Shown: positions 14,934 through 23,233 of the stretch, in pieces
Position numbering within the stretch: the first letter of the stretch is position 1
Layout of the letters: each line of letters starts with the position of its first letter
Assembly: GCA_018062105.1 (NCBI GenBank)
Contig: JAGOSV010000007.1
Location: forward strand, 34,533-69,051
DNA length: 34,519 bases
Reading direction: 5' to 3'
DNA from: Sterolibacterium sp.
GTDB taxonomy: Bacteria > Pseudomonadota > Gammaproteobacteria > Burkholderiales > Rhodocyclaceae
The notes under the pieces: generated by a model
Databases searched by the model: none
What the model saw: the letters and a program-made list of their open reading frames with translations, nothing else
Told to the model about the DNA's origin: nothing
Position numbers and translations under genes: made by a program

Positions 14934-15362
14934 ATGTCCTCAACACCAAAAGCACTACTAACTCAAGGATTCAACTGGGCACCGCACCCGATAAGCTACT
15001 ACTACCGGTTTGAGCTTGGCAAGGGTGAGTTCCGATCCAGGGCGTGTCTTGACCAGGCGTGGTTCAACCTGCTCTATCTCATCCACCACAAATGCGACCT
15101 GAAACACAAAGGGCAGATGGCGTTCGACGAGGGAGTTGCAAAAGGCGTGGCAGAAATTCTGTATGAGGATGTTCGGGAGATGTTGTATGAACACCCGGCT
15201 ACCTTCATACGCTTTGCCACCGCGACTGGGCTGGCAAATGACTTCAAAAAAAAAGGCTTGGGCAAGGCGTGGAACCTGATCGAGAAGAACTGGAAGGATG
15301 TGCAGGACGAGTTGGTGCCTCCTGCGAATAATGTTCGTATCTTCCCGCGCAAAGTCGCTTGA
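14934..15362 (+). CDS. Orphan hypothetical protein, 142 residues
   Basis: I recognise no family. The gene is well supported by an excellent ribosome site (AAAGGAG at 14922-14928, five bases before ATG) and ordinary codon usage. The protein is soluble and mixed-charge. It starts SSTPKALLTQGFNWAPHPISYYYRF, has an aromatic/His segment LLYLIHHKCDLKHKGQ, a helical middle AFDEGVAKGVAEILYEDVREML, and a lysine-rich end NDFKKKGLGKAWNLIEKNWKDVQDEL. No signal peptide, membrane helix or known catalytic motif is seen. It is divergent from fic across a 418-bp gap and convergent with patB. Position beside fic suggests accessory or mobile origin, but no integrase or phage gene is near. Two Cys residues only. 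Confidence 0.75.
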   Translation: MSSTPKALLTQGFNWAPHPISYYYRFELGKGEFRSRACLDQAWFNLLYLIHHKCDLKHKGQMAFDEGVAKGVAEILYEDVREMLYEHPATFIRFATATGLANDFKKKGLGKAWNLIEKNWKDVQDELVPPANNVRIFPRKVA

Positions 15363-15366
15363 TTGT

Positions 15367-15397
15367 GATTCAGTGCCGGGGTAACGGGCACTGGATC
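15367..15397. other. Hairpin between convergent genes
   Basis: GATTCAGTGCC (15367-15377) pairs with GGCACTGGATC (15387-15397), 11 bp with one wobble and a 9-nt loop, exactly between the stops of the orphan gene and patB. On neither strand does a U-tract follow (the + strand continues AATAAAAAA), so a bidirectional end-protecting hairpin is more likely than a strong intrinsic terminator. Confidence 0.5.
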
Positions 15398-16589
15398 AAT
15401 AAAAAACGACGGCTTGTTGCATGCGCCGCAGGGCTTCTTGCAGGGTGCTGGGCGGGCAGGCGAAGTTGAGGCGGACGAAGGCGCGGGATGGGTTGCCGTC
15501 TGCTTGCGGCAGGGCGAAGTCGCTGCCGGGCGACAGGCCCAGTCCGGCGCGTTCGAAGTGGCGTTGCGGTATGTCGATGCCGGCCTGGCGGGCGAATGCT
15601 CCGGCATCGATCCAGGCCAGATAGCTGGCTTCGACATGGGTCATGTGTAGTCCGGGCAGTCGCAGGATTTCCTGTTCCAGCAGGTCGCGGTTGGCCCGCA
15701 GGGTGTCGAGCATTGCGGTATGCCAGTTTCCGCCATCACGGTAGGCGGCTTCGCAGGCAACCAGCCCCAGGGCATTGACATGCGGCACCATGCCTTGCAT
15801 GGCGGCGATGAAGGTGCGGCGCAGTGTGCGGTCCGGGATGATGGCATAGGCGCAGCCGAGGCCGGCGATGTTGTAGGCCTTGGAGGGGGCCATCAAGGTG
15901 ATGCTGTGGCGTGCGGTTTCTGCGCTGAGCGTGGCATATGGCCGGTGGCGACGGTCGCGGTCGAGGAGCAGGTCGCAGTGGATTTCATCCGAGCAGACGA
16001 TGAGCCGGTGCTCGGTGGCGATGGTGGCGATTTCCTGTAATTCGGCTTCGCTCCAGGCGCGGCCGACGGGGTTGTGCGGGTGGCACAACAGGAAGAGCCG
16101 GGTGTCTGGTCGCAGGGCCTGACGAACGGCGGTAAAGTCCCAGCCCCAGCCACAGTGTGCCTGTGCCGGGTCGTCATGGCGGATGAGTGCGGCGGTTAGC
16201 AGGGAGTTGCCGGAATGCAGAGGGGCGGAGAGGAAGGGCGGGTAGACCGGCGTGGCGCTGAAGACGGAGCCGGGAACGGCACGGCAGGCCAGGTGGAGAC
16301 CAGTCACCAGGCCGGGCAGCCAGACCAGCCAGTCGGCTTCGATGGCCCAGTCGTAGCGTTGCTGCAGATGTTGTTGCACGGCTTCGACCAGTCCTGGCCA
16401 GGGCTCGGCATAGCCGAAGCTGGCGCGTGCCACGCGCTGTTGCAGCGCCGCGACGATGGCGGGTGCTGCGGCAAAGTCCATGTCGGCAATCCACAGCGGC
16501 AGCACGTCGCGGCCGGCGTAGCGGTTCCACTTGATGGAGTCACCGGTGGACAGGTCCGGCAGGTGGTCGAAGTCGAACGGGGTGGGCAT
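15396..16589 (-). CDS. patB: PatB/MalY-type C-S lyase aminotransferase
   Basis: A 397-residue fold-type I PLP enzyme of the MalY/PatB group, usually cystathionine beta-lyases or related C-S lyases. Typical features are the N-terminal WNRYAGRDVLPLWIADMDF, LCHPHNPVGRAWS (cofactor/substrate region), CSDEIHCDLLL with the pyridine-binding Asp, and the PLP lysine in MAPSKAYNIAGLG (K237). A conserved C-terminal arginine lies in FVRLNFACP. It is the last gene of the sulfur run, 41 nt after cysK. There it could release homocysteine, or sulfide from cysteine. The exact substrate cannot be read from sequence. The ribosome site is weak. Confidence 0.85.
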   Translation of the reverse strand: MPTPFDFDHLPDLSTGDSIKWNRYAGRDVLPLWIADMDFAAAPAIVAALQQRVARASFGYAEPWPGLVEAVQQHLQQRYDWAIEADWLVWLPGLVTGLHLACRAVPGSVFSATPVYPPFLSAPLHSGNSLLTAALIRHDDPAQAHCGWGWDFTAVRQALRPDTRLFLLCHPHNPVGRAWSEAELQEIATIATEHRLIVCSDEIHCDLLLDRDRRHRPYATLSAETARHSITLMAPSKAYNIAGLGCAYAIIPDRTLRRTFIAAMQGMVPHVNALGLVACEAAYRDGGNWHTAMLDTLRANRDLLEQEILRLPGLHMTHVEASYLAWIDAGAFARQAGIDIPQRHFERAGLGLSPGSDFALPQADGNPSRAFVRLNFACPPSTLQEALRRMQQAVVFY

Positions 16590-16630
16590 GGTCGAACCTG
16601 CCGGCGGGTGGAGGCTTGTGGTGATGCCTG

Positions 16631-17563
16631 CTATACCTCGAGGTGCTGGAACAGCACGGTCGACAGGTAGCGTTCGCCGCAGGAGGGGATGACGGCCACG
16701 ATCAGTTTGCCCTGGCTTTCCGGACGGCGGGCGATTTCCAGCGCGGCCCAGACAGCAGCCCCCGAGGAGATGCCAACCAGCAGGCCTTCTTCGGTGGCCA
16801 TGCGGCGAGCCAGCGTGAAGGCGTCTTCGTTCTTGACGCGCACTACTTCGTCATAGACTGAGGTGTTGAGTACTTTGGGAATGAAACCGGCGCCCAGTCC
16901 CTGGATCAGGTGCGGCCCTTTCTGGCCGCCGGAGAGCACCGGGCTGCCGTCCGGTTCGACGGCGACGATGCGCACGCCAGGTTTCTTTTTCTTGAGGAAT
17001 TCGCCGACACCGGTGATGGTGCCGCCGGTGCCGATGCCGGAGACGAAGATGTCGACCTGGCCGTCGGTGTCGTTCCAGACTTCTTCGGCGGTTGTCTGGC
17101 GGTGGATGTCGGCATTGGCCGGGTTTTCGAATTGTTGCGGGATGAAGTAGCGGGCATCGGTGGCGGCCAGTTCCTCGGCCCGGCGGATGGCTCCGGCCAT
17201 GCCTTCGGCACCCGGGGTCTGGATCAGCTCGGCACCGTAGGCTTTCAGCAGCAGCTTGCGTTCGCGGCTCATGGTTTCCGGCATGATGACGGTACAGCGG
17301 TAGCCACGGGCAGCGGCTACCATGGCCAGGCCGATGCCGGTGTTGCCGGAGGTGGGTTCGAGGATGATGCTGTCCGGCTTGAGTTTGCCAGCCTTTTCGG
17401 CGGCGTCGATCATGGCCAGGGCGATGCGGTCCTTGACGCTGCTGCCGGGGTTGAAATATTCGAGCTTGACGGCGATGGTGGCACCCAGGCCAGCGTTCAG
17501 GCGGTTCAGTTTGACCAGCGGGGTGTTGCCGATCAGCTCGGTGACGTTGTTGGCGATCCTCAT
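16631..17563 (-). CDS. cysK: Cysteine synthase A (O-acetylserine sulfhydrylase)
   Basis: A 310-residue PLP enzyme that makes cysteine from O-acetylserine and sulfide. Diagnostic parts are [22 protein letters not shown] with the PLP lysine K44, [12 protein letters not shown], the phosphate loop [22 protein letters not shown], and the C-terminal SCGERYLST. The SSVKDR motif and length fit CysK better than CysM. AGGAG lies just upstream of the ATG. It follows dsbB by 52 nt and precedes patB in the same direction, so it is probably cotranscribed with the sulfate-reduction genes. Confidence 0.93.
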   Translation of the reverse strand: MRIANNVTELIGNTPLVKLNRLNAGLGATIAVKLEYFNPGSSVKDRIALAMIDAAEKAGKLKPDSIILEPTSGNTGIGLAMVAAARGYRCTVIMPETMSRERKLLLKAYGAELIQTPGAEGMAGAIRRAEELAATDARYFIPQQFENPANADIHRQTTAEEVWNDTDGQVDIFVSGIGTGGTITGVGEFLKKKKPGVRIVAVEPDGSPVLSGGQKGPHLIQGLGAGFIPKVLNTSVYDEVVRVKNEDAFTLARRMATEEGLLVGISSGAAVWAALEIARRPESQGKLIVAVIPSCGERYLSTVLFQHLEV

Positions 17564-17615
17564 GAGGGGCTCCTGGGGTGCGGGTGGATGGATGGGGTAG
17601 GACGGGGGGGGCGGT

Positions 17616-18128
17616 TCAGCGTTTCAGCAGGGCGTACAGCGCGATCAGGGTCAGGGCACAGAAGCTGAGCAGGGAGTATTCCGCCAGTGACAGGCTGAAC
17701 AGCGTCCAGGCCGGGTCGGAGCACAGGCCGCTGGCCTGGAACAGCAGCGGGGATTTTTCGCCCGCCCAGTCGACGAGCAGTTCCCACCAGGCGGCCTCAC
17801 CGCTGCATTGCACGTTCGGGGCGATGCGCTGGATCCAGGTCTGGTAGGCGGCGATGCCTGCGCCGGTGAGGGTGCAGGCCAGCATCAGCAGGGCCGACAG
17901 GATGCGCAGGATGCGCACCCGGTTGAAGAGCAGGCCGGGCAGGGCGGCCAGAGCCAGGAGCAGGCAGGCCATGCGCTGCAGAATGCACAGCGGGCAGGCG
18001 GCCAAGCGCCAGAGTTCGGTGATGATGAGGGCGCCCACCACCAGGCCGCAGGCAATGAGAAAGTTGGCGGCGTAAGGGGTACGCGGGTGGCGGAGGAGCG
18101 GGATGAATGCGGCGGGAATCAGGTTCAT
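17616..18128 (-). CDS. dsbB: Disulfide bond formation protein DsbB
   Basis: A 170-residue inner-membrane protein with four predicted helices that reoxidises periplasmic DsbA and passes electrons to quinone. Both Cys pairs are present: CPLC (C45/C48) in the first periplasmic loop and C108/C136 in the second (NVQCSG and GLCSDP), with the quinone-site arginine in LQRMACLL. Start at 18128 is fixed by the ATGA overlap with the cysH stop and gives the normal DsbB length; the longer frame to 18230 would add 34 unlikely residues. The coupling to cysH is unusual and is discussed as a finding. Confidence 0.9.
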   Translation of the reverse strand: MNLIPAAFIPLLRHPRTPYAANFLIACGLVVGALIITELWRLAACPLCILQRMACLLLALAALPGLLFNRVRILRILSALLMLACTLTGAGIAAYQTWIQRIAPNVQCSGEAAWWELLVDWAGEKSPLLFQASGLCSDPAWTLFSLSLAEYSLLSFCALTLIALYALLKR

Positions 18129-18904
18129 GGGCGACGGATCGAAGATGCGGCGGCGGGTAAAGGCTCGGGGGCATCCAGTATAGCCTTGACGTGCAGGCCG
18201 CATTCCTTGGTGTCGGGGTTTTCCCACCACCAGCGGCCGGCGCGGATGTCCTCGCCAACACTGATGGCGCGGGTGCAGGGGGCGCAGCCGATACTGGGGA
18301 AGTGCTGGTCGTGCAGGGCATTGTAGGGGACGTTGCGGCTGCGGAGATAGGCCCAGACTTCCTTTTCCGTCCAGTCGGTCAGCGGGTTGAATTTTTCCAG
18401 CCCGTTGGCGGTGTCGAATTGTTGTTGCGGCAGGCCATCACGGGTGGCGGCCTGCTGGGCGCGTTGGCCGGTGATCCAGGCTTTTTTGCCGGCCAGCGCG
18501 CGTTGCAGCGGTTCGACCTTGCGCAGGTGGCAGCAGGCTTTGCGCAGCTCAACGGATTCGTAAAAGGCGTTGATGCCGTGCTCGCGTGTCCAGGCTTCTA
18601 GGGGCTCGTGACGCGGGTAGTAGAGCTTGAGTTTCAGGCCGTAGTGCTTCTGGACGTCGGCCATGAGGGTGTGGGTTTCTGGGTGCAGGCGGCCGGTGTC
18701 GAGCGAGAAAATCTCGATGTTGAGATTTTCTGTCTGGATGAGGTCGGTCAACACCATGTCTTCCGCGCCGAGGCTGTTGGCGAAGGTGGCCGGGTGGAAG
18801 CCGCGGGCGATGTCGTGCAGCAGGGCTTTGGCTTGGCTGATTTTGTCGGCCAGTACCGCCAACAGGGTAGCGTCAGCGAGGTTGGGGCGGGTGTTCTGGC
18901 TCAT
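18125..18904 (-). CDS. cysH: Adenylylsulfate reductase, [4Fe-4S] type
   Basis: A 259-residue assimilatory reductase. It carries the four cluster cysteines (C124/C125 in KACCHLRKVEPL and C207/C210 in GCAPC), which mark the APS-reducing form rather than the cluster-free PAPS form, and the catalytic C235 in the terminal ECGLH motif. The nucleotide-binding part includes SLGAEDMVLTDL, SLDTGRLHPET and the ITGQRAQQAATR loop. It reduces adenylylsulfate to sulfite with thioredoxin. It follows the DUF934 gene by 21 nt and overlaps dsbB by 4 nt. Confidence 0.95.
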   Translation of the reverse strand: MSQNTRPNLADATLLAVLADKISQAKALLHDIARGFHPATFANSLGAEDMVLTDLIQTENLNIEIFSLDTGRLHPETHTLMADVQKHYGLKLKLYYPRHEPLEAWTREHGINAFYESVELRKACCHLRKVEPLQRALAGKKAWITGQRAQQAATRDGLPQQQFDTANGLEKFNPLTDWTEKEVWAYLRSRNVPYNALHDQHFPSIGCAPCTRAISVGEDIRAGRWWWENPDTKECGLHVKAILDAPEPLPAAASSIRRP

Positions 18905-18925
18905 GGGAAGGATGATTCAAACAAT

Positions 18926-19441
18926 TCAGGCGATGCGGCGGCGCAGGTCAATATTTTGGTCGGTGGAGTGCTGGTAGGCCGCATCGAAGTCGCGCAGGCT
19001 CCCGAGTGCGGCCTCGATGTCGTGGTCGGGGCGCAGGGCGTAGGCATCAAAGCCGACGCGCCGCTGGTAGAACAGCTGGTCGCGCTGCACGTCGCCAATG
19101 GAACGCAGCTCGCCCGTGTAGCCGTAGCGACTACGCAGGAGACGTGCTGTGGAGTAGCCACGGCCATCGACAAATTTGGGGAAGTCCACGCCGATGACCT
19201 GGAACAGGCTCAGGTCGGTAGCGAGGTCGGCCGGTTCGTCGAAAGGCCCCAGCCATATCCCCAGCGCCTCGCCTTGCTGCCGGCGGGCATCGAGCTCGGC
19301 GCGGCGCGTTTGCCAGACGGCCAGCGGCACGAGCACGGGGCCGGCGGGCAAGGCTACGGTTTCCGGCGTTTCATTCTCGGCCAGGCGCAGAATTTGCCAG
19401 CCGTCGTCGATGATGTGCAGGTTTTTGATGATCTTAGCCAT
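18926..19441 (-). CDS. DUF934 protein of the sulfate-reduction operon
   Basis: A 171-residue DUF934 protein, a family found next to cysI and cysH in proteobacteria and of unproven role, possibly an auxiliary or electron-transfer factor for sulfite reductase. Family stretches include LAVWQTRRAEL, GIWLGPFDEPADLATDLSLFQVIGVDFPKFVDGRGYS and ARLLRSRYGYTGELRSIGDVQRDQLFYQRRVGFDAY. The ATG at 19441 overlaps the cysI stop by 8 nt, so translation is probably coupled; a GAAGGTGG stretch is upstream. The longer frame to 19543 lies wholly inside cysI and is rejected. Confidence 0.9.
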   Translation of the reverse strand: MAKIIKNLHIIDDGWQILRLAENETPETVALPAGPVLVPLAVWQTRRAELDARRQQGEALGIWLGPFDEPADLATDLSLFQVIGVDFPKFVDGRGYSTARLLRSRYGYTGELRSIGDVQRDQLFYQRRVGFDAYALRPDHDIEAALGSLRDFDAAYQHSTDQNIDLRRRIA

Positions 19442-21131
19442 TGGCCACCTTCTTCTGTTCCTGGGGTTGGGCGGGGGCGCCATAGACGCGCGCCTTGAAG
19501 GGATCAACACCGAGACGGTCGACGACATCGATGAAGCGTTCACCTTCGTTGCGGTTTTCCAGATAGAGATCGATCAGTTGTTCGACCACGCGCGGAATGT
19601 CGGCAGCGGCAAAGGAGGGGCCGAGGATGCTGCCCAGCCGGGTGTTATTGCCCTGGCGGCCGCCGATGGAGACCTGATACCACTCCTCGCCACGCTTATC
19701 GACACCGAGGATGCCGATATTGCCGACGTGGTGGTGGCCGCAGGCGTTCATGCAGCCGGACATGTTGAGCGAGACCTCGCCGATGTCGTGGAGGTAGTCC
19801 AGATCGCCCAGCCTTTCTTGCACGGCCATGGCAATCGGTGTGGATTTGGCATTGGCTAGGGCGCACAGGTCGCCGCCGGGGCAGCAGATGATGTCGGTCA
19901 GCAGGCCGACGGTGGAGGTGGCCAGCTTGTGTTCCTTGAGAATCTGCCAGACGGCGAAAAGATCGCGTTTGGGAATGTCGGCGAGGATGACGTTCTGCTC
20001 GTGCGAGACACGCGCTTCGCCGAAGCTGTAACGGTCGGCGAGATCGGCTACCAGTTCCAGCTGTTCGGCGGTGATGTTGCCGGTGGCGTGGCTGTAGTCT
20101 TTGAGCGAGATGGTGATGGCGGCGTAGCCGGGCACCTTGTGCGGGTGGGTGTTGCGCTCCAGCCAGCGGGCGAAGGCTTTGTGCTGCTGGCGCAGCGGGG
20201 TGAGCACGGTTTCGGCTTCGGTGTCGCTGAGGGGGGCATAGGCGGGTGGGGCGAAGTGGGCGGTGATGCGGTCGACTTCGGCTTGCCGCAGGGTATCCGG
20301 GCCGTCCTTGAGGTGCGCCCATTCTTCTTCGACCTGACGGGCGAACTCGGCCGGCCCTAGTGCCTTGACGAGTATCTTGATACGTGCCTTGAAGGAATTG
20401 TCGCGCCGGCCAAAACGGTTGTAGACGCGCAGGATGGCTTCGATGTAGGTGAGCAGGTGCGGCCAGGGCAGGAATTCGCGGATGGCGCTGCCGAGGATGG
20501 GGGTGCGCCCCAGGCCGCCGCCGACCAGCACCCGGAAGCCCAGCTCGCCGTTCTCATCCCGCTTCATGTCCAGACCGATGTCGTTGACCTGGATGACGGT
20601 GCGGTCGGTGGCGGCGGCGTTGACTGCAATCTTGAACTTGCGCGGCAGGTAGGCGAATTCCGGCTGGAAGGTGGACCACTGGCGGATGATCTCGCACCAC
20701 GGGCGCGGGTCGGTGATCTCATCCGGTGCGACGCCAGCGAAGTGGTCGGTGGTGGTGTTGCGCACATCGTTGCCGGAGGTCTGGATGGAGTGTAGTTGTG
20801 CCTTGGCCAGCTCGGCATGGGCTTCCGGAATTTTTTCCAGCGGAATCCAGTTGAACTGCATGTTGTGGCGCGTGGTGAAGTGGCCATAGCCGCGATCATA
20901 GGTACGGGCGATGTGGGCGAGCTTTCTCAGCTGGTGGCTGCCGAGCATGCCGTAAGGGACGGCGATGCGGAACATCGGCGCATGACGCTGGATGTAGAGG
21001 CCGTTTTGCAGGCGCAGCGGGCGCAGGTCGTCAGTGCTCAGCTCACCGGCGAAATGGCGTTCCATCTGGTCGCGGAACTGGGCCACACGCTGGTCGATGA
21101 GGGCTTGGTCGAAGGCATCGTATTGGTACAT
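19434..21131 (-). CDS. cysI: Sulfite reductase hemoprotein
   Basis: A 565-residue siroheme/[4Fe-4S] reductase of the nitrite/sulfite reductase family that takes sulfite to sulfide. It has the two-fold repeated ferredoxin-like halves, with TRHNMQFNW and GFRVLVGGGLGRTP in the first. The cluster/siroheme cysteines are C417 and C423 (CPGGDLC) and C460 and C464 (SGCMNACGHHH), the C-x5-C and C-x3-C pattern. Basic residues for siroheme (R80, R88-H89, N121, R124) are in place. No flavoprotein cysJ is in the window, so the electron donor may be ferredoxin or another reductase. It is followed by DUF934 and preceded by the TauE-like gene 57 nt upstream. Confidence 0.93.
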   Translation of the reverse strand: MYQYDAFDQALIDQRVAQFRDQMERHFAGELSTDDLRPLRLQNGLYIQRHAPMFRIAVPYGMLGSHQLRKLAHIARTYDRGYGHFTTRHNMQFNWIPLEKIPEAHAELAKAQLHSIQTSGNDVRNTTTDHFAGVAPDEITDPRPWCEIIRQWSTFQPEFAYLPRKFKIAVNAAATDRTVIQVNDIGLDMKRDENGELGFRVLVGGGLGRTPILGSAIREFLPWPHLLTYIEAILRVYNRFGRRDNSFKARIKILVKALGPAEFARQVEEEWAHLKDGPDTLRQAEVDRITAHFAPPAYAPLSDTEAETVLTPLRQQHKAFARWLERNTHPHKVPGYAAITISLKDYSHATGNITAEQLELVADLADRYSFGEARVSHEQNVILADIPKRDLFAVWQILKEHKLATSTVGLLTDIICCPGGDLCALANAKSTPIAMAVQERLGDLDYLHDIGEVSLNMSGCMNACGHHHVGNIGILGVDKRGEEWYQVSIGGRQGNNTRLGSILGPSFAAADIPRVVEQLIDLYLENRNEGERFIDVVDRLGVDPFKARVYGAPAQPQEQKKVANG

Positions 21132-21188
21132 GAGGAATCTCCGGGGCGAGGCTCGGGGCGGAAAATGGGCGGAAAAGGCGGTTGGCAG

Positions 21189-21968
21189 TTATTGGGCGAT
21201 CAGTTTGCCGCCGATGAGGATCAGCATGCCGGCCAGCGTCGGGCGCAGGATTCTATCGGGAATACGCGTGGCCAGATGGCTGCCCAGATAAATCCCGGGC
21301 AGGGAGCCGACCAGCAGGGCACCCAGCAGCGTCCAGTCAATACTGCCGTACCACCAGTGGCCCAGACCGGCGACCAGGGTAAGCGGCACGGCATGGGCCA
21401 GATCGCTGCCGACGATGCGGATGGCGGGCAGCTTGGGGTAGAGGAAGAACAGGGCGGTGACGCCGAGGGCACCGGCACCGACCGAGGAAATCGACACCAG
21501 TACGCCAAGAAGCAGGCCGACGATGACGGTGAGGATGGCGGTGCGGCGCGGGTTGGGTTCGACCGGAAAATGGGTCAGGGCGAAGGCTTGCAGGTGACGC
21601 CGGAAAATCAGCGAGACGGCAGTCAGCAGCAGGGCGACGCCGAGGGCGGCAGAAATCAGCTTGGTGGCCCCCCCCAGGCCGCCGGGTGCGTAGTGGTGCA
21701 CCAAGGTGAGCGTCAGGATGGCGGCGGTCACGCTGCCGGCCGCCAGCAGGCCGACGATACGCCAGTCGACCGAGCCTTTGCGGGCATGGACAACGCTGCC
21801 GCCGGATTTGGTGATGGCGGCGTAGAGCAGGTCGGTGCCGACAGCGGTGGCTGGGTGAATGCCGAACACTAGCACCAGCAGCGGTGTCATCAGTGAGCCG
21901 CCGCCCACGCCGGTCAGGCCGACGACGGCGCCGACAAAAAATCCGGCCAGGCTGTAGGAAAAGTCCAT
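21189..21968 (-). CDS. TSUP/TauE-family membrane transporter
   Basis: A 259-residue membrane protein with about eight helices of the TauE/SafE (TSUP) family. The two repeat signatures are visible: AGFFVGAVVGLTGVGGGSLMTPLLVLVFGI near the N-terminus and LLGVLVSISSVGAGALGVTALFFLYPKLPAI in the second half. Members move sulfite, sulfonates or other organosulfur anions. Directly upstream of cysI and divergent from cysB, it is likely a sulfur-compound importer or sulfite exporter (inference from context). ATG 21968 is preferred over a TTG 8 codons further upstream; neither has a good ribosome site. Confidence 0.85.
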   Translation of the reverse strand: MDFSYSLAGFFVGAVVGLTGVGGGSLMTPLLVLVFGIHPATAVGTDLLYAAITKSGGSVVHARKGSVDWRIVGLLAAGSVTAAILTLTLVHHYAPGGLGGATKLISAALGVALLLTAVSLIFRRHLQAFALTHFPVEPNPRRTAILTVIVGLLLGVLVSISSVGAGALGVTALFFLYPKLPAIRIVGSDLAHAVPLTLVAGLGHWWYGSIDWTLLGALLVGSLPGIYLGSHLATRIPDRILRPTLAGMLILIGGKLIAQ

Positions 21969-22039
21969 GATGTTTGGAATCGAAATAGGCAATGGAGCGC
22001 CATGATATCGAGGCGGCTTAAAATCAATAAATACTTTGT

Positions 22040-22068
22040 TTGCACATTTAAATAACTATCGGTTATAA
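22040..22068 (+). promoter_or_regulatory. cysB promoter with palindrome over spacer and -10
   Basis: TTGCAC (22040-22045), an exact 17-bp spacer and TTATAA (22063-22068) make a strong sigma-70 promoter. The -10 ends 8 nt before the cysB ATG, which leaves almost no 5' untranslated region. ATAAC (22052-22056), 5 bp and GTTAT (22062-22066) form a LysR-type palindrome covering the spacer end and the -10, as expected for autorepression. The divergent TauE-cysI operon also starts from this region. Confidence 0.6.
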
Positions 22069-22076
22069 AGAGCGCC

Positions 22077-23021
22077 ATGAATTTGCAACAACTCCGTTAT
22101 GTTCATGAAGTGGCACTTCGCGGTCTCAACATTACTGAGGCTGCAGCCTCACTGTTTACCTCGCAGCCGGGTATCAGCAAGCAGATTCGTCTGCTGGAAG
22201 AGGAGCTGGGGGTCGATATCTTCATTCGTCAGGGAAAGCGGCTGACGGGCATCACCGAGCCGGGGCGACATATTCTCGACATCACCCGGGAAATACTGGG
22301 CGGGCTCAATAATCTCCGGCAGGTCAGTGATGATTATCGCCAGGCCGACAGCGGTACGCTGACCATCGCTACCACCCACACCCAGGCGCGCTATGCCCTG
22401 CCGTCGGTGGTGCGTGCCTTCATGGCGCGTTATCCTGGTGTGCGCCTCGAGCTGCATCAGGGCAATCCGGTACAGATCTGCGACTGGCTGCTGGCTGGGC
22501 AGGCGGATATTGCTATTGCTACAGAGCTGGTGATGGATCATCCGGAATTGGTCATGTTGCCCTGCCAGCAGTGGAATCGCTGCATCATCGCGCCACCTGG
22601 GCATCCGGTTCTGGCCGAGATGCCCCTGACGCTGGAGGCCATCGCCCGCTATCCGATTGTGACCTACGACACGGCTTTTTCTGGCCGCAGCCAGATCAAC
22701 AAGGCGTTTGCCGCCCGGAACTTGAAGCCCAACGTGGTACTGACGGCCATCGATGCTGACATCATCAAGACTTATGTGAGCCTCGGGTTAGGGATCGGCA
22801 TCGTCGCGGCGATGGCATACAACGAGCAGACGGATACGGATTTGCGGGCGCTGGATGCGTCGCATTTGTTTGAGTCGAGCCTGACCCGTATCGGGGTGCA
22901 AAAACACGCCTGGCTGCGGGATTATGCTTACGTCTTCATCGAGCTGTTTGCCCCACACCTGACGCCGCCCCTGGTGCAGGCGGCATTGCGCGGGATTGTC
23001 GAGGAGGATCATGGTTTGTGA
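22077..23021 (+). CDS. cysB: CysB/Cbl-type LysR regulator
   Basis: A 314-residue LysR-family activator. The N-terminal winged helix MNLQQLRYVHEVA...NITEAAASLFTSQPGISKQIRLLEEELG matches the CysB/Cbl subgroup closely (QQLRY start, SQPGISKQ helix), followed by the linker helix and an inducer-binding domain with GTLTIATTHTQARYALP and IDADIIKTYVSLGLGIGIVA. These proteins activate sulfate-assimilation genes in response to acetylserine or sulfur limitation. It is divergent from the sulfur operon, which it most likely controls. The start is fixed by the family N-terminus even though no ribosome site is seen (see promoter). Confidence 0.93.
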   Translation: MNLQQLRYVHEVALRGLNITEAAASLFTSQPGISKQIRLLEEELGVDIFIRQGKRLTGITEPGRHILDITREILGGLNNLRQVSDDYRQADSGTLTIATTHTQARYALPSVVRAFMARYPGVRLELHQGNPVQICDWLLAGQADIAIATELVMDHPELVMLPCQQWNRCIIAPPGHPVLAEMPLTLEAIARYPIVTYDTAFSGRSQINKAFAARNLKPNVVLTAIDADIIKTYVSLGLGIGIVAAMAYNEQTDTDLRALDASHLFESSLTRIGVQKHAWLRDYAYVFIELFAPHLTPPLVQAALRGIVEEDHGL

Positions 23022-23100
23022 GTGCTGTGGTCGCAGTAGCCACGGTCGCACACAGTCGCACTCATGGTGCGGCCGGATAGAATGCGTCGCACAAATCCAA

Positions 23101-23172
23101 TCCGTTCGGGTTGAGCCTGTCGAAGCTATTGTTCTTATGGGGAACGTCCTTTGGCAAGCACGGGCGAACGGA
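23101..23172. repeat. Dispersed palindromic repeat, degenerate copy
   Basis: TCCGTTCGGGTTGAGCCTG followed by TCGAAGC opens the element at 23101, and the complementary end CGAACGGA closes it at 23165-23172. This is the look of a common intergenic repeat of GC-rich proteobacteria whose ends read CCGTTCG/CGAACGG with an internal GAGCCTGTCGAA. The middle is diverged. It sits in the 212-bp gap between cysB and the HDOD gene; no promoter or terminator was recognised there. Confidence 0.5.
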
Positions 23173-23233
23173 ATAAATCAGTGCTTCCTTTACGTTTGAT
23201 GGCCGCTGTGATGGCGGGCTGCTTGGTGGGCTC

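Noticed and set aside
15367-15397. Bidirectional intrinsic terminator between the orphan gene and patB
   Set aside because: The hairpin is real, but the A/T tract is on the wrong side for both strands.
23200-23233. Earlier ATG at 23200 as start of the HDOD gene
   Set aside because: It is not in frame with the HDOD coding region.
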